From NCBI GenBank assembly GCA_024734555.1, contig JANPWX010000077.1, positions 996,999 to 1,060,998 on the forward strand: 64,000 bases of DNA. Reading direction: 5' to 3'. The notes below the pieces were generated by a model. It saw only the letters and a list, made by a program, of their open reading frames with translations. It was not told the DNA's origin and did no database searches. Positions within the stretch are counted from its first letter, which is position 1. Each line of letters starts with the position of its first letter. The DNA is from Trochalopteron elliotii (taxonomy: Eukaryota > Chordata > Aves > Passeriformes > Leiothrichidae). Shown piece after piece: positions 1 to 11,757 of the stretch. Made by a program: the position numbers and the translations under genes.

Positions 1-976
1 TCCAATGTCCACTTCACCAGTCAGCAGGCATTCAGCTGAATACAAAGAACAATTTCTCAGCTTGAAGTTCATGAAGAAATACTGCAAATTCATCATGGAA
101 CAGATATTTAGGGTACCAGGCATATGGATAATTAAAATATCTTGACCCACATCAGAACACATAGTACAGAAATGAATTTAGAGAAAATAGCACTCAAAGC
201 AATCAAATGAAAATTTACTAATGTTCTTGCTGAATTAGTTGAATGATACCAATAAATAAGGGATATTTTTTGTCAGCAAAAACTTTCCTATTCATTTATG
301 GATGTAGAGGATGTAGAGACATTAACTTAACATCCAGCACTTGATGCTGGTATCTACGCCTATGCTGCTTATTCCATGGAAATTAACAGAAGGGATTCTT
401 CTGCAGATGTTGACGTGAATATTACAGTTGAATGAATATATATTCTTGAAATTGCTGGCAGTCACATAGTGCAAGTTCAGATGTATTTTTTTTCCAAAGA
501 AAATTAAAAAAGGTACTTGTGATAAACATGTTTTCAATTATCCCCAAATAGACTAGTGTGATTCAAGTCGCAGCAAGATATTTTCCTGCTTGGGAGTTCT
601 CTTTTATATGCCACTTAACAGTGTTTCATGGGTTGTTTTAAAATGTTTTCCATCATTACCACATTTACCAAAATAACCTAGTATATAGCGATGCAAATTG
701 GAATTCTCAGTCTTCTGTGACTTCCATCCTTAAGATCCTTAAATGAAAAATGACTTCTTTTTTACTGCAGCCAGAGAGGGCAAAATGCACTATAAGAATT
801 TCAGTAGTCATAATGAATTGGGCTGAAGTTCCCATAAGTTATATTAAATATTTTACATGATTATAGCCTCTTGGTAAAGTGGTTTTTGTACTGCTTCATG
901 ACATTTCACTGTACCATGCATTACCTGATTTTCTCTGTTTCTGAGCATCACAGAATGAAGTCCAGTTGATGCTCAG
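1..976. other. AT-rich unique DNA, no gene seen
   Basis: No repeat family, splice-bounded frame or RNA gene is recognisable here. The open frames are short and have the low-complexity composition expected by chance in AT-rich DNA. Confidence 0.6.
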
Positions 977-1071
977 AAAAAAAAAGAAAAAAAACTAAAA
1001 AAAACCCAAATGAACCCAAACAAACAAGCAAAATCCCAAAAAAGAAACAACAAAAAAAGAAAAAGAAAAAA
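977..1071. repeat. A-rich low-complexity tract
   Basis: About 95 bp made of long A runs broken by single G or C residues and CCC triplets. The minus-strand frame through it encodes a run of Phe and Leu, a composition artefact. It could be the decayed tail of a retroposed sequence, but no body is recognisable on either side. Confidence 0.7.
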
Positions 1072-2236
1072 GCCTCCACAAAAATCCAATGACACTAAAA
1101 TATCATGAAGCTCTAAAGTATATTTATTTTCAGTACTATATAAAAGGAATATAAAAATGTGACTAAATAACAACTTTATGTAAGTCATCATAAAGTAAGT
1201 CTCTGCTATCTATCTAGCCCCCATTTCTAGCATTTTATCTCCTCCTGAGATACTGCTGTTGCCTGGTAGGGAATCAGCAATACCATGCCCAGTGGTGATT
1301 AATTTCCCTTATTGTTAAAGAAGGAATTTGTAGACACGACATTAGCAAAAGCTGTAACTTGTTATCATGTAATTTTGCTATCATCTATCTTTGCTGCCTG
1401 GTCCTGCAAAACTCCATAAGGCCACTTTCCAGTCTCATACTGTAAAATCTCTATTTAGTTAATACAGATGAAGGATAGGAACAGTTAATCTGCTTCATTT
1501 GACCCTTGCATATTTGGGTCCCTGTCCAAATGAAATATTTAGTAATTTTTTGCCATTTTGCTATTGAAAGCAAGGAAACTAGATTCTAGGTAGAAGATAT
1601 GCTGCTGTCTGTTGGATATAGTTGTTCTGATTTGCCATTACATCATTAATTAAATTCTAGTCAGTTCTGAAAAAACCCTACAGATAGCTAAATTTAAAGA
1701 AAAGGATAAAAATTCATTTGTTTTCCCATTAAAAATTCAGTTTTGTTCCAAAAACCAGAAAATTGTAATGTGCTGTGCATAATTTTCTTACATTTAAACT
1801 ACAAAATATTTTTAATCTTTTAAGTTTTCTGTGTTATGTCTACCAAAACTCTGCATATACTTAGGAAGAATGACAGGTCTAGGAACACTTGCTGCTGTTT
1901 TCAACACTAGATATTTAGCTCTAGCTTTCATTTACCTTCAAGACCATGTGTTTGATATTACATTGACAGGTATTGACAATGCGCTTCTTGGTAACACAAA
2001 GGAAAAAAATAAAGGTAATGTAGTTGTTTTGTTCGAAGTAACTCAAGTAAGAACCTCATCATCTATCAGACTCCTTTTGCTGGGTCGCCTGAAGCAAACA
2101 CCAAATGTGAGGTTTCTTTTGTTGTATTTGTCCCTAATTTTCACCCATAATCTCTCAACCTGTTCATTACTGTTTTTGAAAGACTACTCTCAGCAATGAG
2201 TCCATCTTTCTACAAAAAGAAAAATCCCGCTGCATG
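1072..2236. other. AT-rich unique DNA, no gene seen
   Basis: A plus-strand frame of 122 codons (1831-2199) lies here. It shows no family motif and no splice context, and I treat it as chance. Confidence 0.55.
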
Positions 2237-2755
2237 TCCTTCCTTCCTTCCTTCCTTCCTTCCTTCCTTCCTTCCTTCCTTCCTTCCTTCCTTCCTTCCT
2301 TCCTTCCCTCCTTCCTTCCTNNNNNNNNNNNNNNNNNNNNNNNNNNNNNNNNNNNNNNNNNNNNNNNNNNNNNNNNNNNNNNNNNNNNNNNNNNNNNNNN
2401 NNNNNNNNNNNNNNNNNNNNNNNNNNNNNNNNNNNNNNNNNNNNNNNNNNNNNNNNNNNNNNNNNNNNNNNNNNNNNNNNNNNNNNNNNNNNNNNNNNNN
2501 NNNNNNNNNNNNNNNNNNNNNNNNNNNNNNNNNNNNNNNNNNNNNNNNNNNNNNNNNNNNNNNNNNNNNNNNNNNNNNNNNNNNNNNNNNNNNNNNNNNN
2601 NNNNNNNNNNNNNNNNNNNNNNNNNNNNNNNNNNNNNNNNNNNNNNNNNNNNNNNNNNNNNNNNNNNNNNNNNNNNNNNNNNNNNNNNNNNNNNNNNNNN
2701 NNNNNNNNNTCCTAATTACCCTCCCTCCCTCCCTCCCTCCCTCCCTCCCTTCCTT
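2237..2755. repeat. Compound (TTCC)n/(CCCT)n polypyrimidine repeat with assembly gap
   Basis: Perfect TTCC tetramers run from 2237 to 2320, then N from 2321 to 2709, then CCCT tetramers from 2719 to about 2750 ending in TTCC. All unambiguous plus-strand bases next to the gap are pyrimidine-rich. Open frames crossing this interval on both strands are artefacts of translating tetramers and N. True repeat length is unknown. Confidence 0.95.
2321..2709. other. Assembly gap (389 N)
   Basis: A continuous run of N inside a tetranucleotide polypyrimidine repeat. The length may be an estimate. Confidence 0.98.
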
Positions 2756-3744
2756 GTCTGTTGTGAATGGTTTATAGCGGCTCACTTCAGTGTTTCAGTA
2801 ATTCAATTCATTCCAGCACTTTTTCATTGATAGCAGATAGATCATGTTTCTAGATGGACAGTGACTACCAACTCTTAATGTGGTTGTTAGCCATGCATTG
2901 ATATAGAGTTGGGTATCATTTGTCATCTTCTTGCAGGAACATGTCCTAATTCCTTTGAAGCACTGCACAATAATTTTTCCCTGTTAATTCCTAGAATATC
3001 AGGAAGGCTTGGGTCTTTGTTACTCAAAACTCCATGCTCCACCCTCTGCTAAATCTAGTTAAAAACTCATAAATCCAGCCAGTTTGTACTTTATCCTCAT
3101 TTAAATTTTTCTTCCCTTTTCCAAAGGAAGGACTTTCCATTTGATCAACAAACAAACCAAAGAACAAGTAATATTTATTTCTTTTATGAAGTAGCTCAGA
3201 GGTTAGAGAATTCATTAAAAAAAAAAAATCTGCTAAATCTTTTGACATCTCCAGGCTCCTCTTAGCACCATACTTTTAGTCTGCAACTCACTCTAGTTAA
3301 GTATGACAGTACAAAGAACCTCACCTTCTCCCATCCAAGTGATTAGAATTCACACCTGTGGCAAAGATAGTCCTTGGAAAGGATGTGAGTGTGAAACTCT
3401 TCAAACGTATGTTCAGGATATTCACTTGGACAAAGAAGCCTGTTTTCCTGAAATATTCTTAAACAAACAAGAATTGTTTTTTGTTTGTTAAATTTTTTAT
3501 TCTTGACAGATATTGAATGAAATACACATGCTAAAGATTACATTTCTCTCTGGTAAGCACCTTAGGCACTAGACAAATAAGTTAGGATAAGTGGAACATT
3601 AAAGTAGAATATTTTCCCTTAATATCTTACCCTATCTGATACTTGCCCTGCAAGACATACGTATATGCTGATTTGTATTCCCTCAAGTAGGATTGCAAGT
3701 CATTTCTCTGGTAGTTTAAATTAATCTGATTTTATTTGAAATAG
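2756..3744. other. Unique DNA, no gene seen
   Basis: Ordinary AT-rich sequence with only short chance frames. No mobile element was recognised. Confidence 0.55.
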
Positions 3745-4012
3745 ATTAAAGGCCAGTCACCAGTCTCAGCTGAAAGGTGTGATTGACAACTGGAAATGCA
3801 GACCCAGCAACTTTCTGATTTGACTTCTAGACAGCATTCTTTAGAAAATCGTTCTGGAGACACCCCTTCAAGAAAAAGACCAGGAATGGTACAGTCAGTC
3901 CCACAGTCTGTTCGCATACGCAGCTTTCCCACGCTGGCCAGTGTGTGTTCTGTGCATGCTCAGGATGTCAAATCTGATGTGTGGGATCAATATTGGACTA
4001 AGGTGACTATAA
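3745..4012 (+). pseudogene. Orphan exon-like coding segment (exon or decayed fragment)
   Basis: Unidentified. From 3787 the plus frame reads a polar, mixed-composition peptide with Gln-rich and Ser/Arg-rich parts (QLEMQTQQLSDL, then SGDTPSRKRPG, later SVCSVHAQD and DVWDQYW) and no low-complexity bias, unlike other frames in the window. Donor-like sites follow at 4002/4003 (AAG|GTGACT) and 4012/4013 (TAA|GTAAGA). Upstream, an AG at 3743-3744 after a T-rich stretch could be an acceptor, but the same frame then meets TGA at 3784, so either the acceptor is elsewhere or the exon is broken. The first ATG (3796) need not be a start. No other exon of the same gene was found. It may be a genuine exon of a large gene, an exon remnant, or part of an unknown element. 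Confidence 0.35.
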
Positions 4013-5419
4013 GTAAGATCTATTTCTTTTGGGGTTAATGGCATTATCTACATGTTTAATCCCTTTTTAAGGAGAATTGCCTAAACAATATATATACATT
4101 ATTTTTTAAATGTCAGATCAGATTGGGAGATTGGGTAGTGACTAAAATGTAATATTGTCTCACAAAAATTTTATGTTGCCATTTTTCTTCAACAGGTCCC
4201 ATGTAAATTTACACATATCCTCAGACCTACTTGACATGTTTTGCATTTGTGATGCCTTTAGAAAGATGTCTTCCTTCTTTCTTTGACGTTTTCTTTTTTT
4301 TTTTTTCTCCCCTAAAGGAAAAGAAGCTCCCAGGTTTTAAAGGCTTCCTTCAATAAGTAGCTAGGAATAAGTAATCATGCCATAGGAAGAAGCAAGCCTT
4401 GACTTGCTAGAGGCATAGCACTCAATGGGATTTGTTTCATGTGTACCTGTTTTATAAACAGAACAGAACAAAGTGTAAGTTCAAGTCTGTTCGTTATTAT
4501 GACTTCTAGCATATAAGTATCTAATTAATTAAATGCAAAAAAATAGTGCTCTCTGTTCACAATGATAAAATGTCCTTGACTGGTACAAACATTTTGATCC
4601 CAGCTACTTTTCTAACTCATTTTTTCCATTGACATCAATACTTTCTCAAATGTGCCTCCTTAAAATAAACTATTACTGATGTTATAGGTCTGCAAAATGC
4701 ATCAGATCAAAACTGTTGTTCAGGATCCACTTCTGATGTAACTATCTCTCAATGAGCACACCAGGACAGAGCTATAGGCATCCTTCACCTATCAGATCAA
4801 TTTGTGTCAGCCCCCATATTTCCTGTGAACTTTTTAAACTCGGTTTAGTTGTTTAAGGTTATATTCATTTTACCACTTTAGAAATACAGGCTGAAGTGCT
4901 GAAATTGAATCCATGGTGGTTCTACCACAGATGTTTCTCTTAAAAATGTGCTTTTCAGTTATCTTTTAATGCTTCACTGGAGACTGAAGTTAAGTCCCTA
5001 TCTCTTTGAATTACAATCAATCCAACCTTTCTCACTTTCATCTGTGTGACTCTAATTGAAATCAGCCGCAACACATATTTTTTCCACAGCTGCTATCTAC
5101 ATTGGCTTTTCTTTTACTCGATGTGATTTATTTCTCACAGACCTAGAGGCTCCTAGCAATGTTTGAGTCACGCTTCAGACTGTCAAAAGTGGTGGTATAC
5201 TGTCTACTAATTACTGTCTCTGCTGTCATTCATTTTAATGCCCAAAGGAATCCTCAGAATAAATTCAACTCCTGTATAATATTCCAAAATAACTATTAAT
5301 ATCCAGAATTGGTCAAAAGACATTCATGGATTTTTATTTTATTTATTTAAAGTAAAACTGAAAATTGAACTTTCTAGAAGGGTGTTTGGTAGATTTTTTT
5401 GGTTAAAAAATCTTGTTTC
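4013..5419. other. AT-rich unique DNA, no gene seen
   Basis: No recognised repeat. If the preceding segment is an exon, this would be its downstream intron. Confidence 0.5.
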
Positions 5420-6330
5420 CACACCCACGAAGGAATGCAGAGAGACTATGGCAAATGAGGAGCCCCAAACATACTCTGCCTGGCTCTTCCCAGGCCTGTC
5501 ACAGGGGTCATCAGCCCACCAAAGATCCATCTTCACAAGTCCAGAGAAGCACAGGGAAGCACAGTGGCAAGCTGGAAACTTAACATAATAGCCTCAGCCT
5601 AAGTATCCAAGAGTTAAACCCATCAGGAGGAGTCAAGGGGCGAGATTCTCTGGAACACCTTTTCAGAATGATGGAGGTTGCTGTAGGACCACTATAAGAT
5701 ACAGTGGAAGAGCATTCTGGGGTTGCACAAGACTCATTTTAAAATATTCAGAGGAGGTTCCAATGGCATCAAGAGGGAGAGGGTTAGAAGATTTGGGGAC
5801 TAATAATTGTGGAAAACAGAAGGGAATAAAAGGGAGGAGCTGGTTTATGTGCTTGTCTGACTAAGCCCTGTGCCTGATCACAGACTTCTGTTGTATCTTC
5901 CTGTTAAATTCCTTTCTAATTCTAACCTGGGTGAGGATTATTGGTTCTGCCTGTATGAGGGTGTGAGCTGATCTCTGCTTTCAGCTGTTTCCCAGTAAGG
6001 GCCTGTCATATAAATATTCATTTATGGGAGTGTGGGTTGCCAGCACTTGGAGTGAGAGCAGGTGAGCCAGAGAGTCTGTGCCTGGAAGGGAAAGTCAGGT
6101 TGAATGGCTGAGCCCATTGGTGCTGTTTATTTTCATGCCAGTGAAATGACTGTGTGAGAATTGGGGCTGTTGCCCATGTATGTAAGGAAGTAAGTCTATA
6201 CCTCTGTATATGTGTGTGTGATTTGTGTACTTGTGTCTGCTGGACATTTTCAACCTCTCTGTGGCTGGGACCTGGGGCTATGGAGCCTCATCTCTCTTGG
6301 GCTGTCAAAGCCTGAGTGGTGTACTTTCCT
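5420..6330 (+). mobile_element. Probable LTR/ERV-derived block, family unsure
   Basis: This block is clearly more GC-rich than its flanks. It contains LTR-like parts in plus orientation: an AATAAAAGG element at about 5826, then a stretch beginning GTTAAATTCC and a GT-rich 3' part with CTGCTGGACATTTT. I associate the stretch from about 5640 to 6320 with a bird ERV LTR family from memory. I could not define TG/CA ends or a target duplication, so the limits are approximate. The small frames inside show no viral protein motif. Confidence 0.4.
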
Positions 6331-9065
6331 CTAACAATATTACACATTAAAAATTTGATTTCAAAGCAATATTCTAACTTGGCAATTTTTGTCATTTTCA
6401 ATACAGTATACTATTTTTCTCAATTTTATCATCTGTAAGAAATATTTAATCTGTATGTCTATTGACATTTAATTTTATTATCTTATTCTAGACATTAGGA
6501 CTGCCGTAGTTTGAAGATATAGTCCTCTACTTTGATACTACTGGTTACTCAAGACACTTTAATAGGTAGGCTAAAAGAAATACAATATGAAAGCACTTTG
6601 TAATACTTTGACATAAACAAAAAAAATCTAATAGCAGTATTTGATTTTTTAATAATAATGCGTAATGATATTAAGATAAAAGTAATTCCAAAATACATTT
6701 TAGAATTTAAAAGGTAGAACAAAAACCTACCTGAAATGCTTTTCATAAAACAATATTAATTGTATTCATCCTCTCAATGCTATTTTGTTCCTTGCTGCTC
6801 TTTAATTTTGTAGTGGCTACTGATTTTTAATAATTTTAAGCACATTTTAATGTAAACAAAAATATCTGGAAAGTTAATACCAATTCAGCTTTTCAGACCT
6901 AATCCAGAATTTATATTAAAATTAATTAACAAAAGGTTAATACATTTATGCTATGCAAAAGAAAGAGAGGAATTTGAGCTTGAATCAATTTAAGTTATCT
7001 GCTAAGAGAAGACAAGAAGTTTAAATTTCTTTAAGAAAGTACTATGCTAAAACAATCATGTAAAGGTACATAGAATTTTTTTACAAGAAAACTGGAGAAG
7101 GGAAGCCACAAAAAAGCTAAATTCAAGAAACATATAAAAATACAACAGAGTTCTTGTCTCAGACAGGTTCTGCAATCTTGTCAGTGCTAACTGACTTATT
7201 GTATTTGCAAAATGTATTTCTACTTCTTTGAACAAATTGCAAAACCTTTCCTTTATAGTTCTGGTAAGTTTTTTTATTAGAGATGCAACACAAAATCCTG
7301 TAAATTTTTGAAGAAGAATAAATGCAGGTTGCTTTTCCTTGGCAGAGTGGTTCTTTGTTTTTCTTTTGCTTTCACAGCTCTCCTCAAAGGGCTTGGAAGT
7401 GTTTTTATTTTTACAGAATTTTATAGTAGCATTAATGTGACATCTTTCAATAAAAGATGGGAGTTTTAATGCACTTGAAAAGTATTTGAGAATCATAAAT
7501 TTGCAACCAATTTACTTGTTATAATTTTCTACTACCATGTCACATAAGCACTTCACAGAACCACCATTTAATACTTTAAAATATTGTTATCTCATCTTAC
7601 ATGGAGAGAAACACAAAACGTTCTAAAAAAGAGCAAAAGTGAGCAATCTGTATGTTGTTAAATCTGTGAAATTATCAGGATTCAAAACAATGCAGTCAAA
7701 AAACAAGAGCTTTTATACTATCTATATAAATTCTTCTGATTAAAATTTAGTTTATAAAGCATTAAAGTACTTCAAATTTAAAAAAAGAAAAATTAGTTTT
7801 AATTATGTCTTGGAATGTTTTGTATGTCATAAGCAACTTTTCAGTATATAAGCAGGAATGTGAGACAACAAAATCAAACTTTTAAAAATCACTACTGGAA
7901 TATATATTTTTTTTTTCCAAAGTGCTAAACATCTTATTTAATAATAAACACATTTTGAAATTACCTTTAGAAGGCCGAGTGCTGCCAAATGTTTCTAAAG
8001 CACAGATGGTCTAAAACTTTTCAACAACGAAGGGATCTATCAAATTATACTATCACATTACTATGAGAAATAAACATGGATTTACATCGAAGTTGTTTCC
8101 ATTTTTTTTGCATGTAAGAGCTATCATTTATTGCATACAATGAAGCATTAACACAGCTATGTGACTTCCTATTTCTAAGCAAATATACTCTAATTATAAT
8201 TTATTTTAAATTAAAATGTTTCATATAAACCTCTATCTGAATAAGTATTGCATTCATGAAAACAAGGAAAACAAGCAGTTTTTCAATGGTAGTGCATAGA
8301 ATACTAGAAGAAAGATAATTACTAAATAATTGCTATTGTGTCATAACCTTGAGCAATTAGAAGCTTAAAGGGTAACAACTGTACCCATGAAAGTTCCATT
8401 TCTTGAACTAGAGTCATTTAGAGAATGTATTCCATTAAAAATAAATGTGTTTTAGTTTCTGGTGTCATCCTTTAGAAAAGAGAGAGCAATACCATGAATA
8501 TTTATTTATTGCTGAATTCTGAAGGTCTCAGGGGTGAATATCTTCATACATATGTATTTATTCTTCAATTCAAATTATTGCTTGGAGATAACAGTGGGAA
8601 GAACCACCTAATTATTATTTTTCAGAAAAAGAAACTAAAACTAAATTGTGGCAATTAATTTAAAGTTTTTGTAGTTTAAGTGTCTAAGTATAATTTAGTG
8701 TTGAAATTTAAGTGCTTTAATCTTGATGTCAGTATAATTTGAAATCTTCAGGTGTTTCATGCCTGACCTCTTCCTGTTGCCATAGGAAGGCATGATTATT
8801 TTACAGGTGTTTTATCTGGCAATTCAGACAGAGGTACCCTATTTGCTAGCAAATAGTAAATGGGTTAAATCCATGCAAGTTAAGGCAAATTTAGCTGAAT
8901 ATGAAATGAAGAGTGAGTCTTACAGTTACATTGGCAGTTTTAGGAGTTTAGGCCCAAATACACAAAACATATGAAGTGAAAGAGCAAATCTAAAACATTA
9001 ACATGACAGTAATTCAAGCATACATTAGATGGAATAGAGAATGGCAGATAAATATGATAAATATG
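6331..9065. other. Long AT-rich stretch, no gene seen
   Basis: Very AT-rich unique sequence with A and T runs. The longest frame (minus, 7056-7496, 146 codons) is rich in Lys, Phe and Leu with no domain pattern and no splice context, as expected by chance. No mobile element was recognised. Confidence 0.55.
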
Positions 9066-9523
9066 ATTGAAATAAGGACAGTTTAATAGGCAAAACAGAA
9101 GTTGGGCCCACAAACAAAGCAAGGAACTCATTCATTGTTTCCCATGGGCAGACAAGTGCTCAGCCACCTCCAGGAAAGCCAGGCCCCATCACATGAAATG
9201 GTTACTTGGCAAAATAAACACCAGCACTCCGAATGTCCCCCTTCCTCCTTGCCTTTCACTGCTGAGCATGGCACTGTATGGTATGCAATATTCCTTTGAT
9301 CCGTTGGGATCAGCTGTCCCAGTTGTGTCCCCTCCCAGCTTCTTGAGCCCCTTCAGGCTCTTCACTGGCTGGGCTGCATGGGAAACAGACAGTCCTGATG
9401 CTGTGCAGGTGCTGCTCAGCAACGAGTAGAGCACCGGTGTGCTCTCTATTTTTTTTTCAGAGCAAATCCAAACCATAGCATCTGCTAAGAAGAAATATCT
9501 GTATCCCAGCCAAAGCTGGTACA
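9066..9523 (-). mobile_element. ERV LTR, minus strand, truncated at its 3' end
   Basis: On the minus strand the element starts near 9523 with TGTACCAGC followed by TTTGGCTGGGA, the 5' end signature of a common bird LTR family. It continues through the conserved GGGATCAGCTGT-type centre (plus strand about 9305) to the CCTATTAAACTGTC stretch near 9070, where similarity stops. The promoter region is decayed. No internal retroviral sequence adjoins it, so it is a truncated solo LTR. Confidence 0.75.
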
Positions 9524-10413
9524 TATTGGTGTTTTCTTTATTTTCTTAAAGAACAATTTAAAAAGAGTAAGGATACAAGAAAAATGGCTTTACAAGAAAA
9601 TACATGATTATCCTTCAAACCCCTTAATATTTACTCTTGTAGAACATACTCTATTTTATCAGAGGCATGGTATTACTTCAAAAACATCCCCCAACATCTT
9701 TATATAGCATGCAATATTTTTGAGGAATTAAAAAAAAGTTTTCTTCATTTTCTTCTAAGCTGTTTAATTATTTCATGAAATTAAATGCGATAGGTACCAT
9801 TCTGGTTTGAAAGTATCTCACATGAGAAAAAAAGTAGCCATGCAAACATAAGTGTAAGTAAAGCCCTGTCACTCAGAAATCACTTGGAAAAACATGGACA
9901 ATATCATTGAGTTTACTGTAGATTATAACTTTTTCAAGAAAACCCTTGCATAATGATGGATAGAAAAATATATTGGGAACGTGTACCTCTTAACTCTTTC
10001 CTAAGAGGATTTTTTAATTGTATAAATTGCAACAGCCTCAGCTACTGAAAAACTGTATCAGTCCCAATGAGGCACAAGTTGAGCTGTCCTAATAAAAATA
10101 GCAAGCATATTTTTTGATGTAAGATCTAGAATTTAAAATTAATTATCCAATACTTTCATTTTCATGGTTAAATTTATTCTTCTTCTTAGGTTTTTCCCCC
10201 CTTATTTATATAAAAAAAGAGAGCAAGAAGGCTCAAGGATTTATCATCTTCTAAAAATATTTGAATTTTAAAGAAAAAAAATGAAAGTATTAATCTGGGG
10301 AAATATCATATATATATATACATGTATATTACAGCTGACTATATCATCTTAGCTCCCTCTCATACCTAGTAGAGAGAAATAGAATATATAAGTTTCAGCT
10401 CACCTTAAGACAC
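9524..10413. other. AT-rich spacer between two LTRs
   Basis: It holds A/T runs and a short TA repeat near 10306-10321. No retroviral gag, pol or env motif is visible, so the flanking LTRs do not bracket a provirus. Confidence 0.6.
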
Positions 10414-10975
10414 TGTAGTGGATTGACCTTGACTTCAGCAGGATAGGTGGAGAAAATAAGATCAAAAACTCTTCAGTGTAGATAAAAGAAGTTTAATGAA
10501 GAGAAGGAAAGACTGAATGAAGAAGTAAATTAAAATAAAGAAAACTATTCTCTGCTTCCCATCAGATGATGTTGGGAAGGTCAATTCCTGGGAAGTAGAG
10601 CCACAGAACATCATGGCAGCTGCTTTGGAAAACAAACACCTTAATAACAAATGTCCCCCTCCTCTGACTTCCTCTTATCTTTTATTGTTGGGCATGACAT
10701 GGAATATCCCTTTGGTCAGTCTGGATCAACTCTTCCAGACTGACACTACTACCAGACCTCCCCCACAGCCACTCCTTAAGTCCGAAGGATTTAAGCCAGC
10801 CCACCCCTGCTCTGCTGGCCTTTGGTGGTGCTAGCAAGTTGGAGAGACAGCCTTGATGTTGTGCAGCAGTAGCCCAAAATCCAGTGTCTTATCTTAGTTG
10901 TTTTAGCTACAAAAACAAAGCACAGCACTGTGAGGGCAGCTGTAGAGAAAGTTAATGCCTTCCCAGACAAACCCA
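10414..10975 (-). mobile_element. ERV LTR, minus strand, related family
   Basis: Read on the minus strand it starts near 10975 in a GGGTTTGTCTGGGA motif and ends with CCACTACA at 10414. It shares the central GATATTCC element with the 9.1 and 15.3 kb copies. An ACAATAAAAG stretch near 10690 (minus) and an ATTAAAC near 10490 could be the TATA and polyadenylation regions. The interior is diverged from the 9.1 kb copy, so it is a different subfamily. No coding sequence is attached. Confidence 0.7.
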
Positions 10976-11345
10976 AAAAAGAAGGAAATTAATTATATTC
11001 TGCAGGCACCCATTCCGACTTTTATAATATATACCACCTTTGACATGTAAATTAGCTGAGAGGAATCCCCCACCCTAAATATCTGCCATCAAACCAGATA
11101 TGCACCTTAAAAAAATTTGATGCTTATGTGAATTAAGAACTCATCCAATCATATAACTCTCATCTTGGTGAGATTTACAATTTTCAGTGGACAGATGTTT
11201 AGAGGAAGCAGAGGCATGGCAAACCTTCGTGTCACCGGTGTGTGTCTACCATCCTTGAGAAAAAAAAAAATGCATTCCCTGGTTCCTCTCAAGACCAAGG
11301 TTTATTTTTCCACTCCCTCTGGGCTTTAGTTATGGGCAATCATGC
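10976..11345. other. Unique DNA, no gene seen
   Basis: A short unique stretch between an LTR and a CR1 tail, with no recognised feature. Confidence 0.5.
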
Positions 11346-11625
11346 AGAATCACAGAACCATAGGCTGGATCAGATTGGGAGGGAATACAGTGGGGGCATC
11401 TCATCCAATCTCCCTGCTCAAGCATGATCTTCCCAGAGTACATTGTACAGGACTGTGACCAGACTGTTCTCGAGTATCTTCAGTGAGTGATACTCCACAA
11501 CGTCCCTGGGCAATCTGTTCCAGTGCTCCATCACCTGAACAGTAAAGATGTTCTTTCTAATATATTGAGCAATGGTTTGAAAGATGACCTCTGTGCCTTG
11601 AAGTACACATTCAGGAGAGTAACTA
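11346..11625 (-). mobile_element. CR1 LINE 3' end fragment, minus strand
   Basis: On the plus strand it opens with AGAATCACAGAACCAT, the reverse complement of the CR1 tail, then a GGGAGGGAATA equivalent of the GGAAGGGACC motif. Next comes the CTCCACAACGTCCCTGGGCA block that marks the end of CR1 ORF2 and its 3' UTR. The copy is 5'-truncated and clearly decayed. Confidence 0.85.
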
Positions 11626-11696
11626 GAAAAAAAGCCTAACTTATTCTAGAAGCAAGAAAAATTAACCTTGAAGAACTCACCTCACTGAACAGAGTA

Positions 11697-11746
11697 ATTT
11701 TGATTATTGTCCAGGAATTTATTATTTTGATTATTGTCCAGGAATT
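11697..11746. repeat. Two-copy 23-bp direct repeat, period 27
   Basis: The 23-bp unit beginning ATTTTGATTATTG is present at 11697-11719 and again, identical, at 11724-11746. It lies just left of the LTR starting at 11758 but is not repeated on that LTR's far side, so it is not the target duplication. Confidence 0.85.
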
Positions 11747-11757
11747 GATTGGTGTAA

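Noticed and set aside
2196..2830. Open frames of 191-198 codons on both strands
   Set aside because: They run through TTCC repeats and 389 N; the apparent proteins are Pro-Ser-Phe-Leu or Lys-Glu-Gly repeats plus unknown residues.
7056..7496. 146-codon minus-strand frame
   Set aside because: Lys/Phe/Leu-rich with no domain pattern; expected by chance in AT-rich DNA.
9523..10414. Possible provirus between the 9.1 and 10.4 kb LTRs
   Set aside because: Less than 1 kb of AT-rich DNA with no retroviral motif, and the LTRs belong to different subfamilies.
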